Source: Casuarina equisetifolia
Lineage: Eukaryota > Streptophyta > Magnoliopsida > Fagales > Casuarinaceae
Reading direction: 5' to 3'
Assembly: GCA_028551475.1 (NCBI GenBank)
Contig: CM052357.1
Coordinates: 20,254,451 to 20,318,450 of the forward strand
Length of the DNA: 64,000 bases
A program made the translations under genes and the position numbers. The notes under the pieces were generated by a model that worked only from the letters and a program-made list of their open reading frames with translations, had not been told where the DNA came from and did not search any database. This document shows, one piece after another, positions 10,033 to 19,640 of the stretch. Numbering within the stretch: position 1 is the stretch's first letter; each line of letters begins with the position of its first letter.

Positions 10033-13000
10033 AAGGAAAAACCTTGTCCCCAAGGTTGAAATCTGGATACCTGAGGCAAAACTGGTCAACAGACTCCCAC
10101 GTGGCATCTATAGCGGATGAACCTTTCCAGAGCACGAGTATTTGTTTCTCGCCCTTTGCCACTCTAGTTTGCAAAATGGCTTGCGGTTGAGCTAGTACAA
10201 TGCCCTCTGCCTCCACAAACGTTGGTAATTCTGCTTGGACTTGAACTTGGCTGCCAATAAACTTCTTCAAGGCTGAAACATGAAAGACTGGATGAATTCT
10301 AGACTCCTCAGGTAGTTTCAGCTTATACGCCAATGTCCCCACTCTTTCTAACACCTCAAAAGGGCCATAATACAATGGCCTTAATTTATTCGGGCGTCTC
10401 ATACTTACTGACAATTGTCGATAGGGTTGCAACCTCAAAAATACCATATCTCCTACTTGGAACTCCCTATCTGTCCTCCCTTTATCATAAACCTTCTTGA
10501 TCCTATTTTGGGAGTCAATGAGCTTCTCCCTTAACATTCTCATTACGTGATCTCTTGTCATCAACTCTTTATTCGCTGCCTCCACAGAAGTTGCCCCTGG
10601 AACATAATCTAGAAGAGAAGGAGGAGGGCGTCCGTAGACTACCTCATAAGGGCTTTTGCCAGATGATCTGTGGATGCTAGTATTATAACATAGTTCAGCC
10701 CATGGCAGCCATTTCACCCAATACTTAGGTTGATCACCAGTGAAGCACCGTAAATACATCTCCAACACTCGGTTCACTGCCTCCGTTTGCCCATCTGACT
10801 GCGAATGGTAAGCTGTGGAATAGTTCAATCTTGTCCCTTGCAGGTTAAACAATTCCTGCCAAAAGAGGCTAGTAAAAACTTTATCCCGATCTGACACTAT
10901 TCTTTTTGGGAGACCATATAATCTGTAGATGTTCTGGAAAAATGCTTCTGCTACTGTGACTGCAGTGTAAGGATGATTGAGAGGTATGAAATGAGCCATT
11001 TTGGATAACCTATCAACCACTACCAAAATACAAGTTTTTCCCTTAGAACTGGGCAAACCCTCAATAAAATCCATTGATAACTCAGTCCAAATCTCTTGTG
11101 GAACCGGTAATGGCTGCATGAGACCAGCGGGAAGTGTGTTCAAACTCTTGTTCTTCTGACATACCATACATTCTTGCACTACTTCTTGCACTAATCTTTT
11201 CATCCTACGCCAAAAGAATGAGGCCTTGACCCTTTGAAGGGTTTTGTGTACCCCTTCATGTGACGCTGCATGAATTTCTTCCACTAGTGGTCTTGATAGT
11301 GCCGAGTTAGGACTCAGATACATTCTGCCCTTGTAGAACAAAATCCCATTTTTGTACTGCCATGGTCCCTTAAGCGTTCCAGCTTGTACTTGTTGAACTA
11401 ATTTCTGCATCTCTGGTTGTTCTTTTACTTCCTCTTGGATTGGTTCTATCCATAAAGGAAGAGGGGCAGAAATGGCTTGTAAAGCCCCTAGTGTTTCTCC
11501 TTCACCATGAAAGTCTTCCTTCCTCGATAGGGCATCTGCCACCATGTTTTCACGTCCAGGCTTATACTCAATGACAAAATCAAACCCCATCAACTTCATT
11601 AACCATTTTTGTTGAGCTGGTGTTGAAATTTTCTGCTCCCACAAGTACTTTAAGCTTTTCTGATATGTTTTCACAATAAACCTTTGCCCTAATAGATAAT
11701 TCCGCCACTTGTTCACTGCCACAACAACAGCCATTAATTCTTTCTCATAAGTTGACAATAGTGCATTCTTTCCTGATAGGGCTCGACTGAAAAAGGCTAT
11801 AGGATGTCCTTCCTGAGATAGCACCGCTCTAATTCCCATTCCTGATGCATCACATTCCAACTCAAACCCCTTCTCAAAGTTTGGCAAGGCTAGTACTGGC
11901 GCAGAAACCATAGCTCTTTTTAATTCCTCAAAGGCCTTTTCTGCTATTGAATTCCATTGAAAACTATTTTTCTTAAGTAGGGCTATGAGAGGAGCTGCAA
12001 TTTTTCCATAATTCGCGATGAAACGCCGATAATATCCTGTCAAACCTAAAAATCCCCGCAGCCCCCTAACTTGTGTAGGTTTAGCCCACTCTAACATATC
12101 CCGAACCTTCTCATCATCCATTGATACCCCAACTGCACTGATAATATGTCCGAGATACTTAACAGATGACTGTCCAAAGGAACATTTGCTTTTCTTAACA
12201 AATAACACATGGTCTTTCAATACCCCAAACACCCTTTTTACATGTTCCACATGTTCTCTCCAACTCTTACTATAAATAAGGATATCATCAAAAAATACCA
12301 ATACGAATTTCCTTAAGAACTCTCGAAAAACTGCATTCATTAAAGCTTGAAAGGTGGAAGGAGCATTACATAATCCAAAAGGCATCACCAAATATTCATA
12401 GTGGCCTTGGTGTGTTTGAAAGGCTGTTTTATAGATGTCCTCTGAATGCATCCTAATTTGATGATAACCCGACCGAAGATCCAATTTTGTGAAAAATTGT
12501 GCTCCATGTAACTCATCCATGAGCTCTTCTACTGTGGGAATTGGGAACCTATCCTTAACTGTTTGTTTATTTAAGGCTCTATAATCTACACAAAGTCTCC
12601 AAGACTTGTCTTGTTTTCTAACCAAAAGTACCGGTGACGAATAAGGGCTAGTGCTTGGTCTAATGGCTCCCGAATCTAACAATTGTGCAACCATTTTTTC
12701 TAGCTCATTTTTCTGGTAGTGGGGGTAGCGGTATGGTCTAGATGCAATTGGCTCACTTCCTTCCTTGAGGGATATGCGATGATTGAATTCTCTTAGTGGT
12801 GGCATTCCTTGTGGTTCCTCAAACAATTCCTCATACATTTGTAAGATCTTCTGCAATTTCTTATCCAACCTCCCTTTTTCCACCGTTTCACTAGGTTGTG
12901 CATTACCATCTATAGTCACTAGCTTTAGTTCACAAACTTCTTGTATTTGCAGCAACAATCCCACTCCCATATGCTTTATCTCTTTACATATAAGTTCCTC

Positions 13001-14659
13001 ATCAACAATCTGGTTTTTTCCTGGTTTAATCCCCCAAATGGTTACCATTTTCAACCCTACACGAAAAGTCATCCTTAATTCCTCCATATTCCATACAATG
13101 TCCCCTAAAGTGCGCAACCACTGAGATCCCAACACTGCTTCAGAACCAGGTATGTGGAGTAACCAAAAATCTAATTTCATCCTAGCTTTCTGCACTACCA
13201 CCTCAATCCCTTTACAAAGCCCTTCACTTTTCAGCTTCTCGCCACTAGCTACTATCACCTCAACGTTTTTTCCATCATCCACCTTTAACCCCCATTTTCG
13301 AGCCAACCTTGTACTTAGGAAATTATGAGTACTTCCCGTGTCCATTAGGATGCAAGCTTTATTCACACCTATCCCAAAATTACCCATCACCCTCATAGTT
13401 CCTGGATTTGTGTCACCTTTCATTGACTCTAGAGTTAAATCGCCTAACATGGCTTTACAGGAAATTTTTGGGGTTAAATCAACCATTTCTTGTTCTTCCT
13501 CTACTACCTCGGGTACTACACTTGCCCCATCGTCCTCATCCTCATCCTCATTCTCATCTTCCTCTTGTATTGCCATTACAAACAACTTACCTTTACAATT
13601 GTGGCCTGGTGTAAATTTCTCATCACAATTAAAACAAAGTCCTTTTTCACGCCTCTCTTGTATCTCCTTAGGCGTTAATGACTTAGGGGTTTTAGAAGAT
13701 CCTGACCCTTTTTTCCAAGTGTTACTAGGCTGAGTTTGAGCTTTTGGAGTAAAGAACCTTTCTTTCTTGGGCGGAACATTCTTATCCTCCCACAAGTATG
13801 CCAACCCAATAGCATCAGCCAAATCTTGAGGTTTTCTGGACTGAACTTCCTTTCTAAGGCTCTCCTTTAACCCTGCTAAGAAGTAAGTAAGTTCCTGCTC
13901 ATCTGTCACATAATCAACTTTCATAAGGAGTTGCATGTAGTTAAACTCATACTCCTCCACAGAGCCTGTTTGCTGTAATTTAATCAGATCCATGAGATAG
14001 TCTTGATACACTGATGGGCCATACCGTTTGATTAAAGCATCCTTAAGATTAGACCATGTGAGCTGCCTTCCTCCAACTTTCCTTTGTATCCATCCCACAC
14101 ATAAGTGAGCTTCATTATCCAAGTGCCAAGATGCAATTGACACTTTATCCCTCTCCCTTGTGTTATTAAATCTAAAAAACTCTTCTGCCCTACAAATCCA
14201 ACTTGTTGGATCACTTCCTCCAGCAAAACGAGGGAAATCAAATCTAGGATTAGTTGGTTGTCTTTCCTGCTCATTGTTATCTCGGTCAGCCCTTCTGTTA
14301 TTTTTGCCATTCCTATCTCGCCTCCTATCATCAAAGTCATGAAACTCCTCTTCATCCAACTCCTCCTCTTCTTCTTCTTTCTTAATTTTTTTATCTTTAG
14401 ATCCCGAAGTAGACCCACTTACTTTCTGATCAAAGCTCCCAGTTTTTTTTTTGTCATTGTAAGTCTCGTGCAAACGCTGGAATGCTTGCAAAACCTCTTT
14501 AAATTCTTTCGATGTAACCTCCTGATGCCGAGCGAACTGATCCTGCAGTCGCCGGTTATCCTCTTCTCTTTTCCTTTCACTTTCGTCCTGTCGCCGTTCC
14601 ATTTCAGCCTGACGACAATCCATGTCGGCTTGGATTTTCACCCACATTTGATCTGTCAT
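10031..14659 (-). CDS. Gag-Pol polyprotein of the Ty3/gypsy element
   Basis: One frame of 1542 codons from the ATG at 14659 (MTDQMWVKIQ) encodes all functions. Approximate residues from that ATG: a charged N-terminal helix rich in E/R/Q (1-90), capsid-like gag (about 140-290), a zinc knuckle at about 340 (CFNCDEKFTPGHNC), aspartic protease DTGSTHNF at about 438, reverse transcriptase with CVDYRALNKQ at about 688 and FFDDIL at about 788, RNase H starting ECDASG at about 935, integrase with a CMVC zinc pair at about 1165, MDFIEG at about 1197 and QSDGQTEAVNRVLEMY at about 1285. The last 50 residues (VLWKGSSAIDATWE) look like a chromodomain, which in related elements directs insertion into chromatin. 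No internal stops. The frame stays open upstream through the primer site into the LTR, so the ATG was chosen because it lies just inside the primer site. Confidence 0.93.
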   Translation of the reverse strand: MTDQMWVKIQADMDCRQAEMERRQDESERKREEDNRRLQDQFARHQEVTSKEFKEVLQAFQRLHETYNDKKKTGSFDQKVSGSTSGSKDKKIKKEEEEEELDEEEFHDFDDRRRDRNGKNNRRADRDNNEQERQPTNPRFDFPRFAGGSDPTSWICRAEEFFRFNNTRERDKVSIASWHLDNEAHLCVGWIQRKVGGRQLTWSNLKDALIKRYGPSVYQDYLMDLIKLQQTGSVEEYEFNYMQLLMKVDYVTDEQELTYFLAGLKESLRKEVQSRKPQDLADAIGLAYLWEDKNVPPKKERFFTPKAQTQPSNTWKKGSGSSKTPKSLTPKEIQERREKGLCFNCDEKFTPGHNCKGKLFVMAIQEEDENEDEDEDDGASVVPEVVEEEQEMVDLTPKISCKAMLGDLTLESMKGDTNPGTMRVMGNFGIGVNKACILMDTGSTHNFLSTRLARKWGLKVDDGKNVEVIVASGEKLKSEGLCKGIEVVVQKARMKLDFWLLHIPGSEAVLGSQWLRTLGDIVWNMEELRMTFRVGLKMVTIWGIKPGKNQIVDEELICKEIKHMGVGLLLQIQEVCELKLVTIDGNAQPSETVEKGRLDKKLQKILQMYEELFEEPQGMPPLREFNHRISLKEGSEPIASRPYRYPHYQKNELEKMVAQLLDSGAIRPSTSPYSSPVLLVRKQDKSWRLCVDYRALNKQTVKDRFPIPTVEELMDELHGAQFFTKLDLRSGYHQIRMHSEDIYKTAFQTHQGHYEYLVMPFGLCNAPSTFQALMNAVFREFLRKFVLVFFDDILIYSKSWREHVEHVKRVFGVLKDHVLFVKKSKCSFGQSSVKYLGHIISAVGVSMDDEKVRDMLEWAKPTQVRGLRGFLGLTGYYRRFIANYGKIAAPLIALLKKNSFQWNSIAEKAFEELKRAMVSAPVLALPNFEKGFELECDASGMGIRAVLSQEGHPIAFFSRALSGKNALLSTYEKELMAVVVAVNKWRNYLLGQRFIVKTYQKSLKYLWEQKISTPAQQKWLMKLMGFDFVIEYKPGRENMVADALSRKEDFHGEGETLGALQAISAPLPLWIEPIQEEVKEQPEMQKLVQQVQAGTLKGPWQYKNGILFYKGRMYLSPNSALSRPLVEEIHAASHEGVHKTLQRVKASFFWRRMKRLVQEVVQECMVCQKNKSLNTLPAGLMQPLPVPQEIWTELSMDFIEGLPSSKGKTCILVVVDRLSKMAHFIPLNHPYTAVTVAEAFFQNIYRLYGLPKRIVSDRDKVFTSLFWQELFNLQGTRLNYSTAYHSQSDGQTEAVNRVLEMYLRCFTGDQPKYWVKWLPWAELCYNTSIHRSSGKSPYEVVYGRPPPSLLDYVPGATSVEAANKELMTRDHVMRMLREKLIDSQNRIKKVYDKGRTDREFQVGDMVFLRLQPYRQLSVSMRRPNKLRPLYYGPFEVLERVGTLAYKLKLPEESRIHPVFHVSALKKFIGSQVQVQAELPTFVEAEGIVLAQPQAILQTRVAKGEKQILVLWKGSSAIDATWESVDQFCLRYPDFNLGDKVFP

Positions 14660-14674
14660 AATTGATTCAAACTT

Positions 14675-14688
14675 GGCTCTAGATACCA
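14675..14688 (-). other. Primer-binding site, initiator tRNA-Met type
   Basis: Three bases inside the 5' LTR the minus strand reads TGGTATCTAGAGCC. The 3' end of initiator tRNA-Met pairs with TGGTATCAGAGC; the site here differs by an extra T. This is the usual primer for plant gypsy elements. Confidence 0.7.
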
Positions 14689-14691
14689 AAT

Positions 14692-15195
14692 TGTCGCAGT
14701 CTAAATCCGACTCCTTATAAATCTGGTTCCTAAATTGCAAGGGACGATCTAGGTAAGAGTTTAACTTTCTACCAATCTTCACAGCGCACCACACAACAAC
14801 ACCACAACACTATCCAAACCTTCACAGCACACAACGCAACAACACTATCACAATACGGATCTAAGTAAGAGTTTAAGTGAACTCACCCGCATCAAGTGGA
14901 CACGGCACACCTGCATCCAAGGGAGACAGCACCTCTGCATCGACAAGGGACACAGCACCAGCGGCTAAACGGCCAATTTTCATAAACAATAAGCTAGGGT
15001 CCTTGGGCGTCGCCCCCCCCCCCCCCCCCCTCTATTACAAGGTTTTCAGCTTAATTACAATACTGCCATTACTAAAACAAAAAGCCTCCACACAAGGCTA
15101 TCCGACCCAATAACAAATAGCCCACTTGAGCCCACAGTTCACACATTAAACAAAAATAATAACAACAAAAGATCCTTACTTTCTTGCCTGCGACA
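14692..15195 (-). repeat. 5' LTR of the Ty3/gypsy element (504 bp)
   Basis: Bounded by TGTCGCAG (plus strand, 14692) and CTGCGACA (ending 15195). It carries a longer poly-C run (15013-15030) than its partner. Unlike the 3' LTR, it contains the motif GATCTA(A/G)GTAAGAGTTTAA twice, at about 14747-14764 and 14862-14879. Confidence 0.93.
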
Positions 15196-15200
15196 ACTGT
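15196..15200. repeat. Target-site duplication, right copy (ACTGT)
   Basis: Matches 9498-9502. CRK1 coding sequence resumes directly at 15201. Confidence 0.9.
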
Positions 15201-15467
15201 TGAGTCGACATCCCCTCTACAAAGCGCTTGACCGTAAACTTGGTTTTGGCCCTGCCCATTAGAGGTGTCGTAGAAACCAGATACCGAAGTATTGCAGGGC
15301 AAGGAATCAAGAAGGAGCTTGAGATTGTTTTCAAATGGGGTGTTGAGCGTGTAATTTCTGTAAGTAGGTTCACATAAGATAGCGAGAGGATCTCCACTAG
15401 CAAGGATTGGGCCCACAAAAAGTAGTATGATTAGGAAAAGCACAGCGGAAAGTACACCCCGATCCAT

Positions 15468-16605
15468 CTTCCAGATTGGGGTAGCACAGTGGATGATTGC
15501 TAAGGCAATAAGTGGTGAAGAGAGGAAAGGTGGCCTGACTTTTGATCAAGAATAACACGGTCGTTATACGCTTAGCCCCCATGACAATTCATCCCTTAAC
15601 AGCAAACTTTGACAACCAAACCGAGTAAGGTTGAACTGCTGCATATGGAAAGAAACTTTCCATGCTCTAGCTGGATGCTTTCAGAAAATGCTTCGGCTTT
15701 CGGATAGACTTTGGGGGAAATTTTCCTGTAGGTTCCTGGATTTTGACCAAACAAAACAACCACGACTATCTTGTCCTTTTGCCCTCTATTCATTAGCCAA
15801 CGGCGTTCTTCATAACAGCAGCCAACAAACCGCGTTAACCGCATATGTACTTCAAACTAGCTACTTCTGTTTGCAGACCATCTCGAATATTGTAATTGCT
15901 AGTTGACTTTGTCTAAGGAATTCTCTCGTTAAACGAGTGGCTCCTAGTTAAGAGTTTCATAATCTACTCGTGATAAACAATGATTGAAATGCGCATTAAA
16001 TACCGTCTTCCAGGTCTAGTTTGAACTTTGGAATCTCTCACGCGTCAGTGCCTATCCTTGGAGTTGAGAACAGTCACCGCGTCAAGGCAAAAGTTACCAA
16101 CTGAATCTAGAATACGAAATGTTTACTCTTTATTAAACTGATAAGTAGCGAGGCATAAACATGTGTCATTTAAGACGGAGGATCTGTTTACTTATTTGTT
16201 ACTTTTTCTAACCTTGAGACAGTGGTTACATATTTTTTCTGCTATGTTTAGCCCTTACGCGTATGACTTTCAGAATCATGTGCTATTATGATTTCATTGA
16301 TTGCTGCTTTGTTATTTTGTAAAAAAGAAAAAACCCTCAAAAATTTATAACCTGTTCCAAGAATTTAATTAGGTACTCAACTTTGAGAGTTGACGTAGAA
16401 TATAAACAGCCCTAGTTTTGGAATTTGGGAGAACACAGAATTTAAAACCCCCTTCATTGAGCAATGCGTCTGGGACATGGAATATACAATTACAGATCAC
16501 TTGCAAATAAAAACGAGGTCAATTACAAGCAAATGTAAACTTCAACAACCGTACTGCACACGCAATGGGGCTTCAGTGGAATTTAAAATCAGTTTATGGC
16601 CTCTA
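15468..16605. promoter_or_regulatory. CRK1 upstream region between the two CRKs
   Basis: This 1.1-kb gap lies upstream of the CRK1 ATG and downstream of the CRK2 stop. It would hold the CRK1 promoter. Two W-box-type cores are visible (TTGACC at 15743-15748 and TTGACT at 15903-15908); WRKY factors bind such sites and often control CRK genes, but short cores also occur by chance. No reading frame here matches a known family. Confidence 0.3.
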
Positions 16606-18935
16606 TTACCGCGGGTCAAGATCGGAAACCAACGAGACATTGGCAGAGAGGCTGTCAGGACTTGCATCAAAGTGATCGGTTAATCTTCCCACACAAAAGG
16701 CCGGTCGTTTAGGGTGGCAAAGAGTTACTGTTTCACTTTTCAGCATTAATCCGACAGACGACATGGTTGGTCTATCATTTGCATCTTCTTGAACACACAA
16801 CAATCCAATATGAATATATCTTAGAAATTCGTCTGGACAGCATGAACCAATCAACAAAGGGTCCATCAACTCTAACGCATTCCCTTCGTTCCATAATTGC
16901 CATGCCTGCACCACAATTTAATGCGTCTAAGAAAATCTTGACCCCAGCATCAACTTTTCAAGTAACGATTTTTGCCAACAAATCTTACATATGCTAGTAG
17001 GCTTGCAGCACGTTTTGACTTATGGAAGCCAGCATTTCTTTTCCCTGTTATGATCTCAAGTACAAGTACTCCAAAACTATAGACATCAGACTTGGTGAAA
17101 TATATTCCTTCCATAGCATATTCAGGAGCCATATATCCACTACTCCAAATACATCAAAGCAAAATTGAAATTTTTAGCCACATTAAATAATTTAATGATT
17201 AAGGCACAGTTATCATATAGATCGTATAAATATTTCACAAGGTCTTTCCTTTTGTGGCTTCATTGATCTCTTTATATTACTAGAAATGAAAATTGGTATG
17301 ATTGACATAAATTTCTAAGAGTACATTTATGCATAGTGACATCAAGTTGTATTGATATGAGACATTTGAAATATATAATTAAATAAAAATGAGAATAAGA
17401 AAACATAGTACTTACTATGTCCCAACTATTTTAGCAGTATTGGCTTCACTTTCACTTGTTGCAAAGATCCTTGCCATTCCAAAATCAGAAATTTTAGGAT
17501 TCATGTGACAATCCAATAATATATTACTAGCTTTTAGGTCTCTATGAATAATTTTAAGTGGAGAATCTTCGTGTAGATAAAGAGTTCCCTTTGCAATTCC
17601 ACTTATTATATTAACTCGTTTGCTCCAGCTGAGTTGTGCACCTCTCCTTGAATCTAGCCACCAAAAGTTGAAAGTTATTCAGTTCATTATTGAAACTTAA
17701 CAAAATCCGCCCCTCCTATTGCTTAAGTTTTTTAAAAGTTGATCTAAGTCACTTAAAGAAAAAAGAAAAAATATGCATAGAGAAGAAATTAGCCAACCGA
17801 AAAGCAAAACATCCAAGCTGCCATTGAGCATGAGTTCATAAACAAGCATCCGTTCTTCTCCTTCTACGCAGAACCCCAATAGCTTTACAAGATTTTTATG
17901 TTGAAGCTTCATTATCAGTAGAACTTCGTTTGTAAATTCTTCTAGACCTTGCTCCGAACAATAAGAGAGCCTTTTAATTGCTACTTCCTTTCCATAATTG
18001 AGAATGCCCTGCAAAAATTCATTCGACTTTCTTGATTAATTATAAAATAAAAATCAAACTTATGAGCTTATATGCTGTAGAATCAATTGAAAAACTATTT
18101 TTTCTTCGCATCACTATCGACTTCGATACTAACACAATTATTACTTCATAGGACATCACCTTGAAAACTGGGCCAAAGCCACCTTCTCCAAGCTTATTTG
18201 AATCAGAGAAGTTGTTCGTAGCTGCTAGTATAGATGCCAAATCAATATGAGGGGATTCCTGAGCTTTCGTGTGGTATCCTTGAAAATCAGGACGGTGGAA
18301 GTTTATTATACAAGGATCACCAATATTTGCTTGTAGACCATTAATTCTACTTTCCCCTGAAAAGAAGGGCAGTCTGAATAGTGAAAACAGAAGTAAAAAT
18401 TGAAAGGCAATCTTACTTATAAGCATCCTTACGTTTTTTAGCCTTTTTACTTATCAAGAGAAACAAAACAAAGGAACCCAAAAGTACTATCGCCAAGCAT
18501 GACACAACTGTAAGGATTATGATCATCCAATTCATTTCTCCACTGCCTGCATAGGAAAGCAGCCATTTGAGATTCGTTATTGATTATCACAAAATCAATA
18601 CTAAAAGAAAAGTCATCTGTGTAAGAGAATAGTGTTGTTGACGAATCCTTACTTCCTGGTGAACGGGGAGCTGCAGGCGCGTCCCCATGAAAGTTATATA
18701 ACTCATACCTCAAGTAGCAACTACGACTAGGAAGTCTTGCACCAACAGAGAAATAGCAGCAAGTTAAAACATCTGTTATGGCCCGCTGGAGGCACGAATT
18801 ACACCCATCAGCGGATAAGTCCCTGGTGCACTGCACTAGAGCATATATTGTGTCCTCTCGAAACGGTACTTCACCCGTAGCATACATGTTAGCCGAAAGA
18901 TTGAAAACTGCCCTCTTAGTAAGACTATTCAGCGC
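16606..18935 (-). pseudogene. Cysteine-rich receptor-like kinase 2, 5'-truncated
   Basis: A tandem relative of CRK1 on the same strand. Proposed exons: 18935-18653 (second DUF26 only), 18546-18433 (membrane span, WMIIILTVVSCLAIVLLG), 18356-18160, 18008-17798, 17653-17416, 17139-16989, 16905-16606. The last four are 211, 238, 151 and 300 nt, exactly the same lengths as in CRK1. The second DUF26 shows CTRDLSADGCNSC. Kinase landmarks are intact: [40 protein letters not shown]. Homology stops at about 18935 within the linker before the second DUF26 (ALNSLTKRAVF), where a SINE begins. No signal peptide or first DUF26 was found beyond it. It is therefore probably a pseudogene, although a kinase-only or one-DUF26 protein from an internal ATG (18887) cannot be excluded. 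Confidence 0.85.
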
Positions 18936-19080
18936 CTACCCACCCACAGGTGGTTCACTTGGTAAGGGTTGGGCGTGGGATCCTTGAGGTCCCAGGTTCA
19001 ACTCCCCATGGGGAGCATTTGTGATTTACGTGGGGGATCAAATATTTATTTTTTATTTTTTATTTTTTATTTTTTTTGAT
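18936..19080 (+). mobile_element. tRNA-derived SINE
   Basis: The sequence carries RNA polymerase III internal promoter boxes: TGGTTCACTTGGTAAGG (box A like) at about 18951 and GGTTCAACTCC (box B) at about 18997. It ends in a repeated T6A tail (about 19048-19075). This is the architecture of plant tRNA-derived SINEs. It begins exactly where CRK2 coding homology stops. I could not define a target-site duplication. Confidence 0.7.
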
Positions 19081-19160
19081 AACCAAGGTGTCCGGGCCAG
19101 CTTGCGCGCACCTCGACTAATCCTTGGGGAAGGCTAGCACAGCAACCCACCTGTACAAAA
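19081..19160. repeat. SINE-like GC-rich repeat module
   Basis: GATAACCAAGGTGTCCGGGC and the following CTTGCGCGCACCTCGACTAATCC form a GC-rich block that I recognise from memory as part of widespread plant SINEs. It follows the T-rich tail of the element at 18936-19080, so either two SINEs are side by side or this is the 3' module of the same composite element. Confidence 0.45.
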
Positions 19161-19640
19161 GCTTACTTACACCATGTGGCTTTCACCATGCCACATGTAT
19201 CCATCTCCTCCAACACCATACGTACCAAGAACCTTCCTTGAAAGTCTACGGCTCCCAACAACCTTTAATTGATTAATCTTGCTGCAACCCACTTACTAGA
19301 AAATAGTCTCAACAGCTTGAGAATTTTCCTTTCTGTCACGTCGCATCCCAGAAGCTACACACTACAGACACAGCAGAATAATCTAATATGTGAAGGGCTT
19401 TACTTCACGTGGTATTGTTAAGTTGTGCATCTCTAGTTGCAGGTTGTGTTCACATACTGAGTTCCTAAATGAAAGAGGCAGCGTCTTCAGCATGGCTACC
19501 ACCTGTACAAAAGGTTGGAAGTTGGACTTGCGTTTGTAGGTCTCGTAGATGTAGCATCACAAAAAGTGAGAGCCAATTCATGCATGGAACTAGCCTTTGA
19601 TAAGTGAAGGGATCTTTTTGTGGTGGATCATTATATTCTT
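19161..19640. other. Intergenic, nothing recognised
   Basis: No family recognised. I looked on the minus strand for the missing signal peptide and first DUF26 of CRK2 and saw neither. Confidence 0.45.

Larger units (their letters stand above)
9503..15195 (-). mobile_element. Young full-length Ty3/gypsy chromovirus-type retrotransposon
   Basis: A complete LTR retrotransposon of 5693 bp, oriented on the minus strand. In its own 5'-to-3' order it has: 5' LTR 15195-14692, primer site at about 14688-14675, a single uninterrupted gag-pol frame ending at 10031, a purine tract at about 10032-10019, and 3' LTR 10018-9503. The target duplication ACTGT flanks it. LTRs are nearly identical, so insertion was recent on an evolutionary scale. 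Domain order (gag, protease, RT, RNase H, integrase) is that of Ty3/gypsy rather than copia, and the C-terminus resembles a chromodomain. It sits in the coding sequence of CRK1. Confidence 0.95.
6920..15467 (-). pseudogene. Cysteine-rich receptor-like kinase 1, split by a retrotransposon
   Basis: CRKs are plasma-membrane receptor-like kinases with two extracellular DUF26 (Gnk2) domains, one membrane span and a cytosolic Ser/Thr kinase. Proposed exons on the minus strand: 1) 15467-15196 continuing at 9497-8998; 2) 8603-8487; 3) 8428-8214; 4) 8133-7923; 5) 7803-7566; 6) 7489-7339; 7) 7219-6920. The ATG at 15467 opens a signal peptide (LFLIILLFVGPILASG). Both DUF26 motifs C-X8-C-X2-C are visible (CRGDVDSTVCKDC, CTRDISGDSCDRC). 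Exon 2 encodes the membrane span. Kinase landmarks are intact: [31 protein letters not shown]. The Ty3/gypsy element at 9503-15195 interrupts the first DUF26 motif, and a TGA at 9404-9406 breaks the same domain. Without the element the exons sum to 2004 nt and stay in frame apart from that stop. Confidence 0.9.

Noticed and set aside
13338..13733. Plus-strand frames across the gypsy gag region, also 12783-13124 and 14258-14665
   Set aside because: They are shadows of the gag-pol frame on the other strand, with low-complexity composition and no family match.
10031..14794. A longer gag-pol start at 14794
   Set aside because: The codon there is GTG inside the LTR. The first ATG past the primer site is at 14659.
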